Shown here: piece by piece, positions 1 through 12,269 of the stretch | How the letters are laid out: the number at the start of each line of letters is the position of its first letter | How positions within the stretch are numbered: the stretch's first letter is position 1 | Assembly: GCA_035610835.1 (NCBI GenBank) | Contig: CM069457.1 | Coordinates: forward strand, 19,710,658 to 19,774,657 | Reading direction: 5' to 3' | Source: Ophiura sarsii | Taxonomy: Eukaryota; Echinodermata; Ophiuroidea; Amphilepidida; Ophiuridae | DNA length: 64,000 bases | Made by a program: the position numbers and the translations under genes | The notes under the pieces: generated by a model | Databases searched by the model: none | Seen by the model: the letters and a program-made list of their open reading frames with translations, nothing else | What the model was told of the DNA's origin: nothing

Positions 1-1261
1 GTAGAGCGTTCGCCTCTCGGTGGGTCCAAGCCCAATTGGCGGCGCCACTCTTTTGTCCGCGTTTTTGTCGTTGAAAAAAAATCCCTTGGAAAATGTGGGT
101 AGGAGGTTAGGGTCAAGCGGTGGCGGGCGGGCAGGCGGACGGTCGTGCGGGCGGGTTGGTTGGTGGATGGGGCGGAATGATGTAGAACTTGAATTAAACT
201 TTAAACAGCTTGAAACAATATTAAGTGTCAGGCCAAACGAAATGTAATACTTTGTCTCACCTGCCCGCACACATTGCTTTTAAAATAGGGACCAGGGACA
301 GCGGTCCCAAATATGTCGTCCGTTTAAATGGGTAGATTAAAAAAAAAGTGGCTCTCAAACCACCGGCATCAGGCAACTAGAAGAGGTCATAGTATATCCC
401 CCTTGTTAAAGACATTATAAGTAAACATCCTGGAGTTTGGTTGCAATTGTACTTCACCTGTTAAATGTAATCAATTTTACATATGCAGCCAATTTTACAT
501 CTTGACCTCAAATGACCTTTGACCTTGGTATGTGATCTTTGACCTCATTAACATATGAAGGTTTCCATGTTGCATCTATGACCCAAGTTGGGTTGCAATT
601 GGTCATTGTATTGTATGGAAAAGAAATGGACAAAACAAAAAGTGTATACCAAATTGTTGACAGACACAGATTGACTGCACCACCACAAGGTCTCTCTCAT
701 GGGAGCACCACACCAAATATCTCTCTCATTGAAATACGTGTAAAAGTGCCATATTTCAAGACACCTTTTCTACCCTCCGGTTACATTTATGGCATACTTG
801 TCACCTATGACCATTTTCAGTAACATCTCAACTTTAATTTAAGCCTTGTTTCATGAGGGGTTATTAAGCTAAATTTTCCGCTACGGACCTGCACATAGCG
901 CCCTCACTTTTTCACGTTTTCTGGCATGCCTGTTCACCATTTAGGCAGGTGCTTACGCCCTGGGCACTATTTAGGTCGATAAATTAAAAATATCGTATTT
1001 TATCATTGTAGGTGCAACGGGTAGGTCCTATTCGTTCATTTAAATACAAACATACCATCCCCGGAGAAACAAATTGCCCGAAAACCTCACATTTACAAGC
1101 CTAGTCTTCGTGCTTTTCCGGAACTATTATAGGATTACACGAATTGCGCATTGATTTGGTACAGTGCTCCCTCATACGGACAACCTAAAAATGGGGTTTC
1201 GCGCGTAGCGCTACCCGCGTCACAGCAGCCTTTTTTCGGGGTTCGATTTGAAAATAAATTT
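1..1261. other. Intergenic, no gene seen
   Basis: Contains a G-rich stretch (about 120-180) and a cluster of TGACCTTTGACC-like motifs (about 505-545). These motifs recur through the window and look like parts of old dispersed repeats. ORFs here have no recognisable protein. Confidence 0.5.
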
Positions 1262-1497
1262 AAAAAATGTATAAGTTACGATGATACTCGACAGCCTTGT
1301 GATTAAGAACACACATTCAACTAACTTTGTGAAGTTAAAGGGGCATTAAGAGATGTGGTGGAGGCAGCGCCCTCAATTACAAAAATATATAAGTTTCGAT
1401 GATACTCGACAACATTGTGATTAAGAACACACATTCAACTAACTTTGTGAAAGGGGCATTAAGAGATGTGGTGGAGGCAGCGCCTTCAATTACAAAA
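1262..1497 (+). repeat. Two-copy tandem duplication, period 118 bp
   Basis: The block starting at the GATGATACTCGACA motif (1280) recurs at 1398 with few changes, including the AGAGATGTGGTGGAGGCAGC segment. The first copy carries a short extra GTTAA next to GTGAA. The ORFs here come from the duplication. Confidence 0.85.
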
Positions 1498-1929
1498 ATA
1501 TATGATAAAAACTGGGTTTGTATATTTTTACAATTGTATTACATTTATGAACTTACACCTAAAAGGATTAAGAAAAATTAGCCATCTTTGTACAACAAAA
1601 CGTCGATTCAAAAATGCTGTTAGAGCCGCAACCAGCATTTTACGTTCGACAGTATCCCCTGCAGTACGCGTGATACATAACGCAAACCATATTTGCATAG
1701 GTGTTTTTCAATAAATAGCGATGATAGTTCCTTTTTTGCAACCCTAGTAAAGAACCTTTTAAGGTTCTTGGAAAAAGTTTCTATAGCCAGAAAATAATTA
1801 TGCAAAACCAAAAAAAGATTAATGTTGTTAACACTGTATTTCACTCTTTTAAACTTTGTGATGAGCCCGTGAAGAAAGTCCCTAGACCTACCTAAATTTT
1901 CAAGGTTCTTTATACAACCGTTTAAAGTT

Positions 1930-2520
1930 CTTTATGGCCATGCGTTTTGAACTCGCCACCCAAAAATGGTGGTGTTGTTACGTATTTTCAAATTGTGATC
2001 TGTTTAATTCATCATATCAGCAAAACAAAATGCTATAGTCATGTTTCTGGTCTCATTTAAAAGCTAATTAATACCACTAACAAACCTGTAAATATGAACA
2101 ACATAGCTTCTCAGTTAACAAAGTTATGGTTGATTGAAGTGCGAACAGTCGAGGAGGGGGGATGCGGAGGGGGGGGGGGGGGGGGGTAATTTACTATTAC
2201 TTACTACAGGGGCTACAAACTTGGTTTTGGTCTTAATTTACAGCTAAACAATTCTGCTAATTGTTTTTAATCCTTTTGAACTCTTTATGATCGGTTTAGT
2301 CTATAAAATATGAACTTTTACTTACGAAACTACCCGTTTTCATATTGAACACTGTAGTAAGTAATGCGGATGTCTTCAAAATCTAAAAATTGCTGTAATG
2401 TTTTAATTACTTATCCTATCATAGTCAATGTAAACATTTTCTGAAAGGAAGTTTGATGAGGAATCCAAATATGGACTTACTTTTTCAGTTAGGGTTAAGG
2501 CTAAAATGTTGTAGTTCAAA
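1930..2520 (+). repeat. Dispersed repeat family A, copy 1
   Basis: Shares blocks with 16390-17000 and, inverted, 17160-17465: the GAACTCGCCACCC block, a segment ending GGAATCCAAATATG, and a central GTTATGGTTGATTGAAG-like block followed by a G-rich tract. Here the tract is about 18 consecutive G (ending near 2187); in the inverted copy it is a CCGCCGCCA microsatellite. Confidence 0.6.
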
Positions 2521-2899
2521 ATAGATTGAATTGTAAAAAAAAATTAACATAATTTGGAACACCCTGTATTCTGAGATTAACAAGCAACTGTGATTTTTCT
2601 CTCTCCAAAGTCAGTAGGCTTCACCCATCCTCTAACCAAATATATATATTGTTTACTTTCAGTTTATTACTGTAAGTTAGTAATAAGCAATGCATTAAGT
2701 AACCCACTTTTTATCCAGAATTTATTTTGTCCACCCTGTATATTTTCAAGGTCACCCTGTATGATGAGTTGAAATGTGTATATTTAGATTGCTTATGTTA
2801 GACGATAGGCCGTGCATGTTTTATTCCTTCAGAAAACAAATCTAGCACTCTCCATGTAGGGCACAGATGAAATGTGGCTTAAAATGAAGCTAATACACT

Positions 2900-3935
2900 G
2901 AAAACATTACTTTGTCAATTGACAAATATAAATTAGTCATTCAGGTGGTTTAATTTAACAAATTAAATATTTGTCATTCACATGAAAAGTTTGTCAAATT
3001 ACAAATTTTTAATTTGTCATGCAAGTGGTTTAATTTGACAAATTAAATCAAACATTTGTCATTGTTCATTTTTATTTAGTCATTGCCATTTTTTTATTCG
3101 TCATTGATAATATTTAATTAGTCACTGCTCCTTGGAAAATTAGTCATGTATAACAAAAATTAGTCATGGTAATAAACTAATATACTTTAAAAATATAAAT
3201 TAATTGATTAATTTGATTGTAGTGTATGATTTTAGGATTTAAGTATTATGAAATTCTATAATAGTGATCGTATTTTGTCACCAAAAAGTGTAAACAAAAA
3301 AAGGGAAATACACCATGCAGATCGCAGGCCTTCACGACACGACAAGCATACCATGCAATGCCATTCGCAATAGCCATAACCATGAACGTCATGCATGCTT
3401 TCAAATCAGACTATTAAGTCCGGGATATTTGGTAACAAAATACGATCACTATTATAGAATTTCATAATACTTAAATCCTAAAATCATACACTACAATCAA
3501 ATCAAATCATTTAATTTATATTTTAAAGTATATTAGTTTATTACCTTTTCTGTTTTTCGATCTAGATACACAGCTCTCGTGACCCGCTGCACACTCACGT
3601 ACGCCATGAATTGCAAATGGCGCCGATTCGAAGACGCTTCAAAAACGGGTTTCACGTAACCGAAATCAGAAGCTATATTTGTCATTCGCAGCGAATATTT
3701 GTCATTTATTTTTCGTCTCCGAATTGATTTGTAATTCCGCTGTAACTTTGTCATTTCCTTCCTCATGGTTAAATTAAATCGTCATTCCCAGATTTACTTA
3801 TTCCCAAATTCGTCAAGTGACGGGTTTAGGATTTGTCACTCAATTAAATTTGTCATACCCAAATTTGTATTTGTCAACGCACAAAGCAACTTCGTACTAG
3901 CACTCTTTTAATTTGTCATGTTACTCTCATGGTTT
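2900..3935. repeat. Field of TTTGTCA/TAGTCAT motifs around a hairpin element
   Basis: About two dozen copies of (A)TTTGTCA[T/C/A] or ATTAGTCAT lie in one orientation at irregular 15-40 bp spacing, on both sides of the inverted-repeat element at 3168-3545. AATTTGACAAATTAAA palindromes occur at the left. No coding sense is visible. Confidence 0.6.
3168..3545. mobile_element. MITE-like hairpin, arms about 112 bp
   Basis: GGTAATAAACTAATATAC at the left end is mirrored by GTATATTAGTTTATTACC at the right end. The near-perfect complementarity continues inward to about 3280 and 3430, past GATCGTATTTTGTCACC / GGTAACAAAATACGATC. The loop is about 150 bp with no ORF. Confidence 0.8.
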
Positions 3936-5123
3936 GTCTTTTCACAGTTATATTGCAAGACTAATTTTTTTAACTCGATTGACGAATTGATCTGGACTTT
4001 TGACGAAGTTATGTTTTCAGTGTATATGCCTGATCAATATTTTACCTTATCCCACGTTCGTAGGTTGCACGTTATGACCCTAGACCTCGATTTAGGGTCA
4101 AAGGTCACATGTGTTTCAATGGGAAGTCAAAAACTAAATTTAACATGGTAAAAAAACTAAAAAATGAGCTATTGACTATAAAAAGTATGTTATATTGTTG
4201 AAATAAGTGTTTTAAACAAAAAAGTCAATCACAACTTCGATCGTAGATCAATGGTTTTTGAACTGTGACCTTTTGAAAATTACAAGTTGGCCAAAATATA
4301 CCATTTTTGTCATATTTTCGCAAAATTGGCACAAAAATGACATGTTATCATCATTAAAAAAATATTTTGACTCATTATGAATTGATAAACCATGTTATAA
4401 TGTTGGTATATAGATGTACCTTACATTACAACACATTTCAAAAGTCAATGGTATGCTGATGCCATGGCGACCAGCTTTAATATCCTTCAAATCCTTTAAA
4501 TTTGACTCAGATTTTACCCATTTTCAATTGTGGCGTTGTGGCGATCGCCACATGGGCCGCTTGGTTTTGGGTCTCTCAGGGCCGGTTACTCAAATTTTGT
4601 GGCCGTGCGAAAAAATCAAGAATCGATTATTTCCTGTACCAGAACCACCTGTATCTGGAGCAGCAGACGACGGTGGCCACGCGTCTCGGACGACCCAATT
4701 AATGGCAACGGAGTACACCAGTTTGAAATATTTTAACAGTCATCGCCCAGTTAACGATAGTCTGCTTCGTATATAGATGAGGTGACCGTTGTTTACATTT
4801 AGGACGCCCTCTGTTGATTTGAGACAAAACACACCGGGCAAGAGTTCCTATAGTTTACATAGGCCAGATCAGGTTTTCTAACTAGATTGTGGTGTCACAG
4901 CAAATTGTTATCAAAACTGTCTTTAAACTTGCTTAGGAATGCTATAAGCTATCGCATTTCACAAAAAAGAAAAGAAAAAAAAAGAGTTTTACAATTCATT
5001 AGAAAGAAATTTCATGTTGTCTTCATTAACTTTACTGTATATTCTGCCTGGAGGGAATCAACAGAGGGTGTCCCATTTGTAAATACATGACGTCACCGGT
5101 CACACCATCTATAAAACCGTGTA
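3936..5123. other. Intergenic; includes dispersed repeat family B (4520-4700)
   Basis: The GTGGCGATCGCCACATGGGC block at 4532-4600 recurs at about 22879-22950. The GACGACGGTGGCCACGCG part recurs, inverted, at about 6715-6745. The 120-codon ORF over this region is inside this repeat and is not taken as a gene. Confidence 0.55.
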
Positions 5124-5894
5124 TTTCACTGTCACACAATCGAACAACACCCTCTGATACTTCGCCTTGCGAAAACCGCTCACATCCGAGAACCGACCAA
5201 TACACGGTCTACTGCATTGGATTTGACCTTTCGACCTCCGTATACTGTTACACTGTGCTCCATCCAAAAATTGGATGCATACGTAATGAGCAATTTGATC
5301 GCGTGGGGTTCACAATTGACCAATGGCAGACACGATAAATACGAAGTATATGAATATTTATATACCGTCTTCGCAGAGAGAAGAATCTTGCTCACTTTGA
5401 TAAATTCAAAATTTCGATTTTCTGGCACTGTATAGCCGCCGTTCCGGTCTAAAATCACACTTTAGGAGTAATCTTTGACATTGGTCCTCGCCCAAAATAT
5501 TTTCCTCAGAGATAGCCTATAGCTACATTTCCGCATATGTGACTATTTCCATGCTATTTCCTATCTTTCAATATCGTGTAATAAAAAACCTTTTTACGTC
5601 CAAACAGAGACAAATAATTTGATCATTTTTTACGATAACTAGAAACTCTTACACAGCCACAGAAATATCACCTTCACGTGTTTCTAGATACAGAGAGCAA
5701 ATTCAATATTAGCGCGTTATGAAGGGGTGTGACACTATCGTGAGTCGTGACGCACGAAAAGCATCGTCCCTATAGTAATCCCTAGTGTGCTTAAAGCACA
5801 GTTCTTTGGTAAATCCAATGCCAGTAGACTTTGTATTTGGTCGGTTCTCGGATGGGATGTATCAGAGGGTGTTGTTCGATTGTGTGACAGTGAA
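5124..5894. mobile_element. Non-autonomous TIR element, TIR about 100 bp
   Basis: TTTCACTGTCACACAATCG at the left is the reverse complement of the right end. Complementarity continues through the AACACCCTCTGATAC and GAGAACCGACCAA blocks to ATTGGATTT (about 5226 / 5814). The 770 bp body has no transposase-like ORF. Confidence 0.75.
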
Positions 5895-7190
5895 AATTGA
5901 ATTTCCTATCGATAGCAGGAGTACTCTGAGAACGCCGCTGTTATGTTAATGAAGAGGTCAGCGGGAAGTATGAAGGAAGGTGAACAGGGCGTGACGCCTT
6001 CACTGATGGCTTTGGACACGGCACTGCACGTACATGCTTTATCGGTATAATCCGGACCTGTTCACTTAGGAAGAGGAGGTATGTTGATTAATGAGAGGAA
6101 TGTTTTAGAAAAATGTTTGAGTAACTTTACATGGAACTAATTATTTTATAGGCCTACTAGCCATGTCGTTTCAGAGAAGACAAGACGTCTAGCATAGGAT
6201 GATGCTACACAAGACGGAGTCTGATAACCTATATAGTTGGAAGGATGAGGAGAATCCATTTGCAGAGAGATGCAGAAGAGACTTATAGAACTGAGAAGAT
6301 TCCCTTGGCAATAAAGAATAGTTAGCGCAGGATTTTGATCCAGGAGAGATACAGAGAAAAGGTGAAGGGAATGAAGGTCGGGAGGAGAGTGGGTAAGTTT
6401 GGAATAATATTTTGTTGTCTATCCATGTCTGCTATGTGCCCGTCGTCTAAGAGGACGAATAGCGGAATAGGGAAATTCTTATTTGCGGTTGAGCTAGCGA
6501 ATTAGAAAATAATATACAAGGTATGCATAGTACACTAGGTTAACGATGAAATGATTTAAAACATAGCATTTACAAAGGAGTTGGTTAGCCAACTCTAACG
6601 GTTTTGCATTAGAAAAAAAATCTTCTAACCTTTGATGAATTTTTCAAAATGATAAGATTAACATTCGCGGTACGTGTTAATATTCCAATATGAATTCAAA
6701 ATTTAGGTTTCGTTTCGCGTGGCCACCGTCGTCTGGAGCAGCTGAGAAAATCGCAAACGCCACCAGCGACCAACATAAACAAAATACTCCTCCCACTAGT
6801 CCGAAGAGTTCCCCAGGGACGTAAACAGGAAATGATTCGTTTAGAATCCAAATTAAGAAGTCATTAATAATTATTGAAGGCAAGTAGAAAGCAACATCAA
6901 ACTTTATGAAAGATTCAATCGAAATGTGTCCACTGAATTAGCTTTTAGAGCTTTTTGAATCCGAGGTAGAGGACGCAGTGACCTTAAAGTAAGCTTATTA
7001 TTCGCCGCATTTTCGAGAGTGTACCATTTCGTCGATAAACACGCTTTTTATGATATAGCCATTAAGGACATTAAGCTGTGAATGACTCAGGGGCGTAACA
7101 GAGGTTGGTTGTCAGGGGGGGGCACAGCCAAAAAAAATCCTGGTTAGAATAATTCCGTCCCGGAAAATTTTTCGGGGGGTAGGGTCAAAA
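5895..7190. other. Intergenic, no gene seen
   Basis: A short fragment of repeat family B lies at about 6711-6745 and a TAGGCCTA octamer at 6149-6156. Nothing else is recognised. Confidence 0.45.
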
Positions 7191-7224
7191 AGTTGGCACA
7201 ATTTGTTGACTGTTGTGCTTTTTG

Positions 7225-7460
7225 TACTGCGAAATTGTCATTCTTTCTTTCTTTCCCTTTCTACTTTTCTTTCTTTCCCCTTTTTTTCTCCTTTTCCTTT
7301 GTCTTTTTCCTCCCTTTTCACTTTCTCTTTCTCTTTTATTTCCCTTTGCCCCTTCTTTTCCTCTTTTCCCTTTCCCCCATTTTTCCTGGTGGGTAGGTTT
7401 AAATTTCCTGCTGAGCACCTTCAGGTGGGGCACTGTGCCCCCCCCCCCCCCCCCCCCCCC
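7225..7460 (+). repeat. Pyrimidine tract followed by poly-C
   Basis: A long TTTCTTTC/CCCTTTT-rich stretch (7225-7380) followed by about 22 C (7439-7460). ORFs here are pure low complexity (Phe/Leu/Ser on one strand, Lys/Gly/Glu on the other). Confidence 0.8.
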
Positions 7461-8045
7461 CGGCTGTTACGCCACTGGAATGACTCTGTTTATATTATCA
7501 TGATGAGTTTCCTGTGATCAAACTGCTCAATTTTACCGCTCGACCGACCGAAAACGATTTTCTAGTAGGCCCTACCACACCTCGACTCGACTACCTCGAC
7601 TCGACCTGATAACCATAGTGATAGTCTTTAGAAACGAGAGAATGATTTTTAAATAGTACTACTTAGTATTTTACTAACAAAATTCATGCGATCATGTTTT
7701 ACTATAGGCCTAATAAGGAACACATAATCGGGCACAAGGGGTGTCATGGCATGGCATGCATGGATCCTGCACCCCCTCCCCTCCGCTCCTACCCCACCCC
7801 ACACTCACTCCAGATAAATCATGGACACCCATGTTTGAACGTGATTTTGCACAATTTGTATCATTCACAGGTTCAAAAGATTCCTTTCGAGCAAGCAACA
7901 CTCAATATAGCACGATCGCGATACAGAAAATCAAGAATTATACCAGGTCTGGTCAGAAGGTACTCAATATTTGTTAGCTGATCCCCGGCTAATTCAGTAA
8001 TTATATCTTCCTCAGTATCCTTAGAATATTGCGATTGCGAGCAGG
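7461..8045. other. Upstream region of the zinc-finger ORF
   Basis: Holds CTCGACTCGAC repeats near 7575-7602 and a TAGGCCTA octamer at 7705-7712. A possible splice acceptor (GCGAGCAG) lies just before the zinc-finger ATG, but no upstream exon could be supported. Confidence 0.35.
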
Positions 8046-9140
8046 ATGAATCGATGTCAGCCTTTTACTTGCTTGTATTGTAAGAGATATTTCCACTCAA
8101 TAGATAGACTAAGACGACATGTTGAAAGACATCGTAATACTAATAACAAACGGAATAAGAATCCACGAGGACTCAACCGGACAGATGCTGACTGTGTGTA
8201 TCATTGTGATTATTGTGAGATATGCTTTAGAGTTAAGAGTGACTTGACGAGACACCTTCAAAATCACAAAAAGGAAAAACCGTACAGTTGTGAATATTGT
8301 GCAAAGTGTTTTGAAATGAAAGGTAACCTGACAAAACATATTCGTACTCACGCAAAGGAACGACCTCATGAATGTGAATATTGTAAACAGTGCTTTGCAT
8401 TGAAGAGTAACCTGACAAGACACATAATACGTACCCATTCGAATGAACGACCGTATCAGTGTGAATATTGTCAAAAACGGTTTACGCAGAAGATTCACCG
8501 GACAGCACACATTCGTGTACATATAAAGGAAAAACTATTTAAATGTGAATATTGTCAGAAATGTTTTACATCGAAGAGTTACTTGACAACACACAATCGT
8601 ATTCATACAAAGGAAAAACCGTATAAATGTGAATACTGTCAGAAGTGTTTTACACAGACGAGTCACCTGACAACACACATTCGTATTCATACAAAGGAAA
8701 AACCGTATCAATGTGAATATTGTCACAAATGTTTTACATCGAAGAGTCAATTGACAGGACACATTCGTATTCATACGAAGGAAGGACCGTATCAATGTAA
8801 ATATTGTCAGAAATGTTTTACATGGAAGAGTCAATTGACAATACACATTCGTATTCATACAAAGGAAAAACCGTATCAATGCGAATATTGTCAGAAATGT
8901 TTGTCAAGGAAGAGTAACCTGACAGAACACATTCGTGTACATTCAAAGGAAAAACCGTATCAATGTGAATTTTGTCAGAAACGCTTTACAGTGAAAAGTC
9001 GCCTGCAAAAACACATTCGTATACATAAAAAGGAATATTGTCAGAAGTGCTTTACATGGAATGCAAACCTAACAAGACACAATCGCATTGTTCACCTGAA
9101 AGAAAAAAACGTAAACATTGTCGAAAACCCTGTACAATGA
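8046..9140 (+). CDS. Poly-C2H2 zinc-finger protein
   Basis: A single 364-codon ORF made almost wholly of C2H2 fingers: a divergent first finger (CLYC ... HVERH, about residues 9-29), a linker of about 22 residues, then fingers of about 28 residues with the core C-E-Y-C-Q-K-C-F-T and linkers of the H-T-K-E-K-P-Y type. I count eleven complete fingers. The twelfth, near the C-terminus, has lost the K-P-Y-Q-C segment by an in-frame deletion, so its first zinc-binding Cys is gone; it ends in NRIVH. Tandem fingers with TGEKP-like linkers bind DNA in known families; a nuclear transcription-factor or transposon-silencing role is inference. No SCAN, KRAB, BTB or ZAD domain is visible. Fingers 6-10 are very similar in DNA, suggesting recent expansion. 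It could be an intact gene or a recently retired copy, as its 3' flank holds broken fingers. Confidence 0.75.
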   Translation: MNRCQPFTCLYCKRYFHSIDRLRRHVERHRNTNNKRNKNPRGLNRTDADCVYHCDYCEICFRVKSDLTRHLQNHKKEKPYSCEYCAKCFEMKGNLTKHIRTHAKERPHECEYCKQCFALKSNLTRHIIRTHSNERPYQCEYCQKRFTQKIHRTAHIRVHIKEKLFKCEYCQKCFTSKSYLTTHNRIHTKEKPYKCEYCQKCFTQTSHLTTHIRIHTKEKPYQCEYCHKCFTSKSQLTGHIRIHTKEGPYQCKYCQKCFTWKSQLTIHIRIHTKEKPYQCEYCQKCLSRKSNLTEHIRVHSKEKPYQCEFCQKRFTVKSRLQKHIRIHKKEYCQKCFTWNANLTRHNRIVHLKEKNVNIVENPVQ

Positions 9141-10215
9141 AAAGTCCCGTACTTTGTAATGTACATTCCTATAATCGAATTCACATGACAGGATGTCCCA
9201 AAAATAACCGTGCACGTGTTTACCCAACTTATTGACCATGAAGTTTTAAAACTTAGTGTAACATTTTCATACATCTTGAAAGACTAAACACTCGGCTTTC
9301 AGACGCCTTTTGTTTCATCTGATTTGGTTTGTCAATCCTGAGATATGACCAATTAACTAAAGCTACCTACAATTGATTGTGCTACTTTTACAGAAAAATA
9401 ATGCTTACAAAAGTGTCAAACCGATACGCACTTGTTCTTCCAATGGACATCAATCCGTTTTGAGACATTGGGAGAGGGGAACATTCGTCTGATTATGTAT
9501 TTTAAATCAGTTCTGTTAGCTACACAGACCTTATTCTATTATTTAAACCTATTCAATGACAATATACAAAAGTATTGGTTGCATAACATTTGCTAAGACC
9601 TCTCGAACAGTGGAAGATTTGTATCTCCGGAGTGAACCTTTATATTCATTTTAAACTGTAAAGTGGCACCAAATAAAATAAAATAAACGGCATCTGAAAG
9701 CCAAGCGGGTTTTTTTCTTCAAGAAGTTGTCAATAAGTTGAGAAAACACGTGCACGGTTTGTTGGGACACCCTGTATTGTTAGAAATGCTTTACACTGAA
9801 AGATTCACCTGATAACCCACTCAAATCACAGATAGTCAACCCCCCCCCCCCCCCCCCCCGGTCAACACCTTGACTATAGTGTGATACGAGGGAAAGATGT
9901 TTGAGTGCAAATATTATCAGAAATGCTTTAAGTCAAGTGTCACTTGACTTAGTCTTTGCCAAAGACGCCTCTCGAGTGCCGAGCGCAGCGAGGAGCGAGT
10001 CGTTGCGAGGGCCGAGCGAAGAGGGCGCTCACACTGTTTTACCGCCACAAAGCCTTGATGAAAGGCTACACTTGACTGCACATAGGGCGTCACACAAGAA
10101 AGAACCTCATGAGTGTGAATATTGTGCAGATGTTTACACAAACGGTAGTCTAGCAATCGCATTTGTATACAACCCAAAGATACAACCTTTTCAGTGTAAA
10201 TATTGTACCAGAAAT
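9119..10215 (+). pseudogene. Decayed zinc-finger remnants downstream of the intact ORF
   Basis: Finger-like DNA continues after the stop at four places: 9119-9188 (frameshifted, ending in the AATCGAATTCACATGA histidine region), 9775-9835 (TGT TAG AAA TGC, where the usual CAG codon has become a stop), 9886-9945 (ECKYYQKCFK) and 10085-10215 (HECEYCADVY, then FQCKYC). They are separated by a MITE (9189-9774), a poly-C run (9841-9859) and unrelated sequence. The array was therefore once longer. Confidence 0.75.
9189..9774. mobile_element. 586 bp MITE with about 46 bp TIRs inserted in the finger array
   Basis: The left end reads CAGGATGTCCCAAAAATAAC and the right end, reverse-complemented, CAGGGTGTCCCAACAAACCG. 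Both continue with TGCACGTGTTT and CAACTTATTGAC. It carries AATAAAATAAAATAAA near its right side and no transposase ORF. Its terminal CAGGGTGTC resembles the element at 34547-35154. Confidence 0.85.
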
Positions 10216-10259
10216 CAGTGTGGACTGTTAGAATGCTTCTTTCAATTAAGTATACTGCC

Positions 10260-11199
10260 CCCTCCTTAAACCGATACGACCCGGATCGGTAACAATAACA
10301 GGCCAGGGCGGAAATGTATGCGGTGACTAATTTTTCATCTGATCAAATCACGAACCATTAGATGATTCATGGATCAGTCATTTATTCCGGCTAGAGCCAT
10401 CACATGAAAGAAAGATCCGGCCAGTGGCATGCAAGAGCTCAGGAAGACTTATACAATCACGTATCATGACCATGGTCATATACAAACGATCCCCATTCGT
10501 GTACAACTGTACTTACATAGCACCGACGGATCCCCCCTCCCGTGCTCCGTAATAAATGACATCCCCTAGTGTTTATCAAATGCATCTACAACTATCTTCA
10601 CTATATTACAACGAACATCAATTACAAATGACATGTATCGTCTTTTTCCCCTTTTACAACTAACCTTAATCCAAAAATACTTTCTTTCCCCTTATTACTT
10701 CGGACCATTCGGACACACATCAAATCCGGAGCTCCTTGACGGATCACAAAATTATAAGCTCAACACCCCAGACATATTTAACTCGCATTTCTCGTAGTGT
10801 ACCACCCCCACAATCGTTACAAATCATTATGATAATTTGGACCAGGAGGAGTTATGCTCGCCAACTATCCAACAGTTTCCAGAGTTATAGTTAAAGACTT
10901 GTACCTCACACAAATCATAATTTATAAAAAATGTCTGATCAAAAATGATTTAATAACTGAGCAACATATTGAATAGTCGTTTTACATATTTTTATGTTTG
11001 GTTCACCCCATCCCTGATTCAGCAGCTTACACACGAACACCAATACCATTGTCTTCAAGGATAAACTCATGAAATTGTACCACCAGAGTCACATAAATTT
11101 TATATCTCTCCGGATGTGTCCAATCTGTTTCCCCATCCCTCATCTAAACTGACAGCCCATCGTTCATGTTCTAGTTATAATGCAATACGTCCGCTATCA
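10260..11199. other. Intergenic, no gene seen
   Basis: AT/C-rich single-copy-looking sequence. The only shared block is GTGGACT...GCTTCTTTCAATTAAGT at 10220-10250, which recurs at about 12566-12597. Confidence 0.4.
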
Positions 11200-11450
11200 G
11201 TATTGGTGTACGGATTCTGACGGATTGGTCAGTTTAGTTTTATGACTCCCGGACCGTTTGTCTGATGCCGGATTGGATTGATGAATCTGACGGATTGGTC
11301 GGATTGGATTGATGAGAACGCGTCCGTCGGATTGGTGTCCGATGCCGGATTGGATGAATGATTCTGTCGGACTGGTTGTCCGATGCCGGAATGGATTGAT
11401 GTCGGATTTTATTTATATATATCTGGCATGACTGATCCATGCTCATCGGA
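11200..11450. repeat. Degenerate tandem repeat with GATGCCGGATTGGAT units
   Basis: Three to four units of about 60-70 bp contain CCGATGCCGGATTGGATT or close variants together with GACGGATTGGT. The 68-codon ORF on the minus strand is translation of this repeat. Confidence 0.7.
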
Positions 11451-12269
11451 TCGTCACGATTCGTCGAAGCAGTTACAACTCGTCAACGTCCACAGTCTAC
11501 ACAATGACGTTGCACCCATCGGACTCATGCAACGATAAAAATGACCTGGGAGCAGGTCGACCCCATCCGCATCCACGGTATCCATCTTCAACCCAAATGT
11601 GACACAACAGAACTACAATGATCCTTAAGTGCTCCCGGCATCCCTGTACTGGCCATACGATGACATATCACTCAACAGACTCATGTTTTTTTATTGATCA
11701 ATATGAATCGGGAGCAGGTCAACTCGATCTGGGTTCGGCCGGAGACTGAAAAATGATCCTCCGTGTCGTTACGTATAATCCTAGCACTGGCACGAGCTAG
11801 CGCATCACACACCCAGCTAGCGCAGCACACGCCCAGCTACTACTAGCGCACCACACCGTCAATCTGCTACTCCTCGTACACATGATCGAGTATTCTCCTA
11901 CACAAAACTACAATTAGCTCACTCAAGCTGCTCCGGCATTATTCCACGAGATCCTGCTCACCGTCCGCTCAATTGTACACAGTTCAACAATTCCGGATTA
12001 GTGTACGTGTCACACCCCAATGTCCTCTGGTGAATCCGGATCACAGGCGCTCCAATTCCAGCTCCACTGCATTTCACTTCCACAATCCGCCGCTCCCCAA
12101 GTCTTGTTGACAAAATAGTTTATCATGTTTATTGAGCACACTACGTGCGAGATCATATGAGCACAAATCATTGGCTATATCAAGCGCTGTTATGTTATTG
12201 TCCTGCTACGAGTCATACGTCTCCTGTCAGATACAACAACAACAAAATCGCGATTTAGAAAAACCCACC
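11451..12269. other. Intergenic; small GCTAGCGCA repeats
   Basis: AGCTAGCGCA(G/T)CACAC-like units occur three times near 11797-11860. No gene recognised. Confidence 0.4.

Noticed and set aside
3533..3766. 77-codon minus-strand ORF (MRKEMTKLQ...)
   Set aside because: Arises within the ATGACAAA-rich motif field and hairpin end; ordinary-looking composition but no homology or splice context I can support.
4414..4776. 120-codon ORF
   Set aside because: Lies in dispersed repeat family B, whose other copies are not open in the same frame; no recognisable domain.
7185..7517. Phe/Leu-rich and Lys/Arg-rich ORFs
   Set aside because: Translation of a pyrimidine microsatellite on either strand.
9901..10269. 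122-codon ORF downstream of the zinc-finger gene
   Set aside because: Contains finger fragments (HECEYC, FQCKYC) without complete C2H2 units and with unrelated sequence between; treated as pseudogene remnant.
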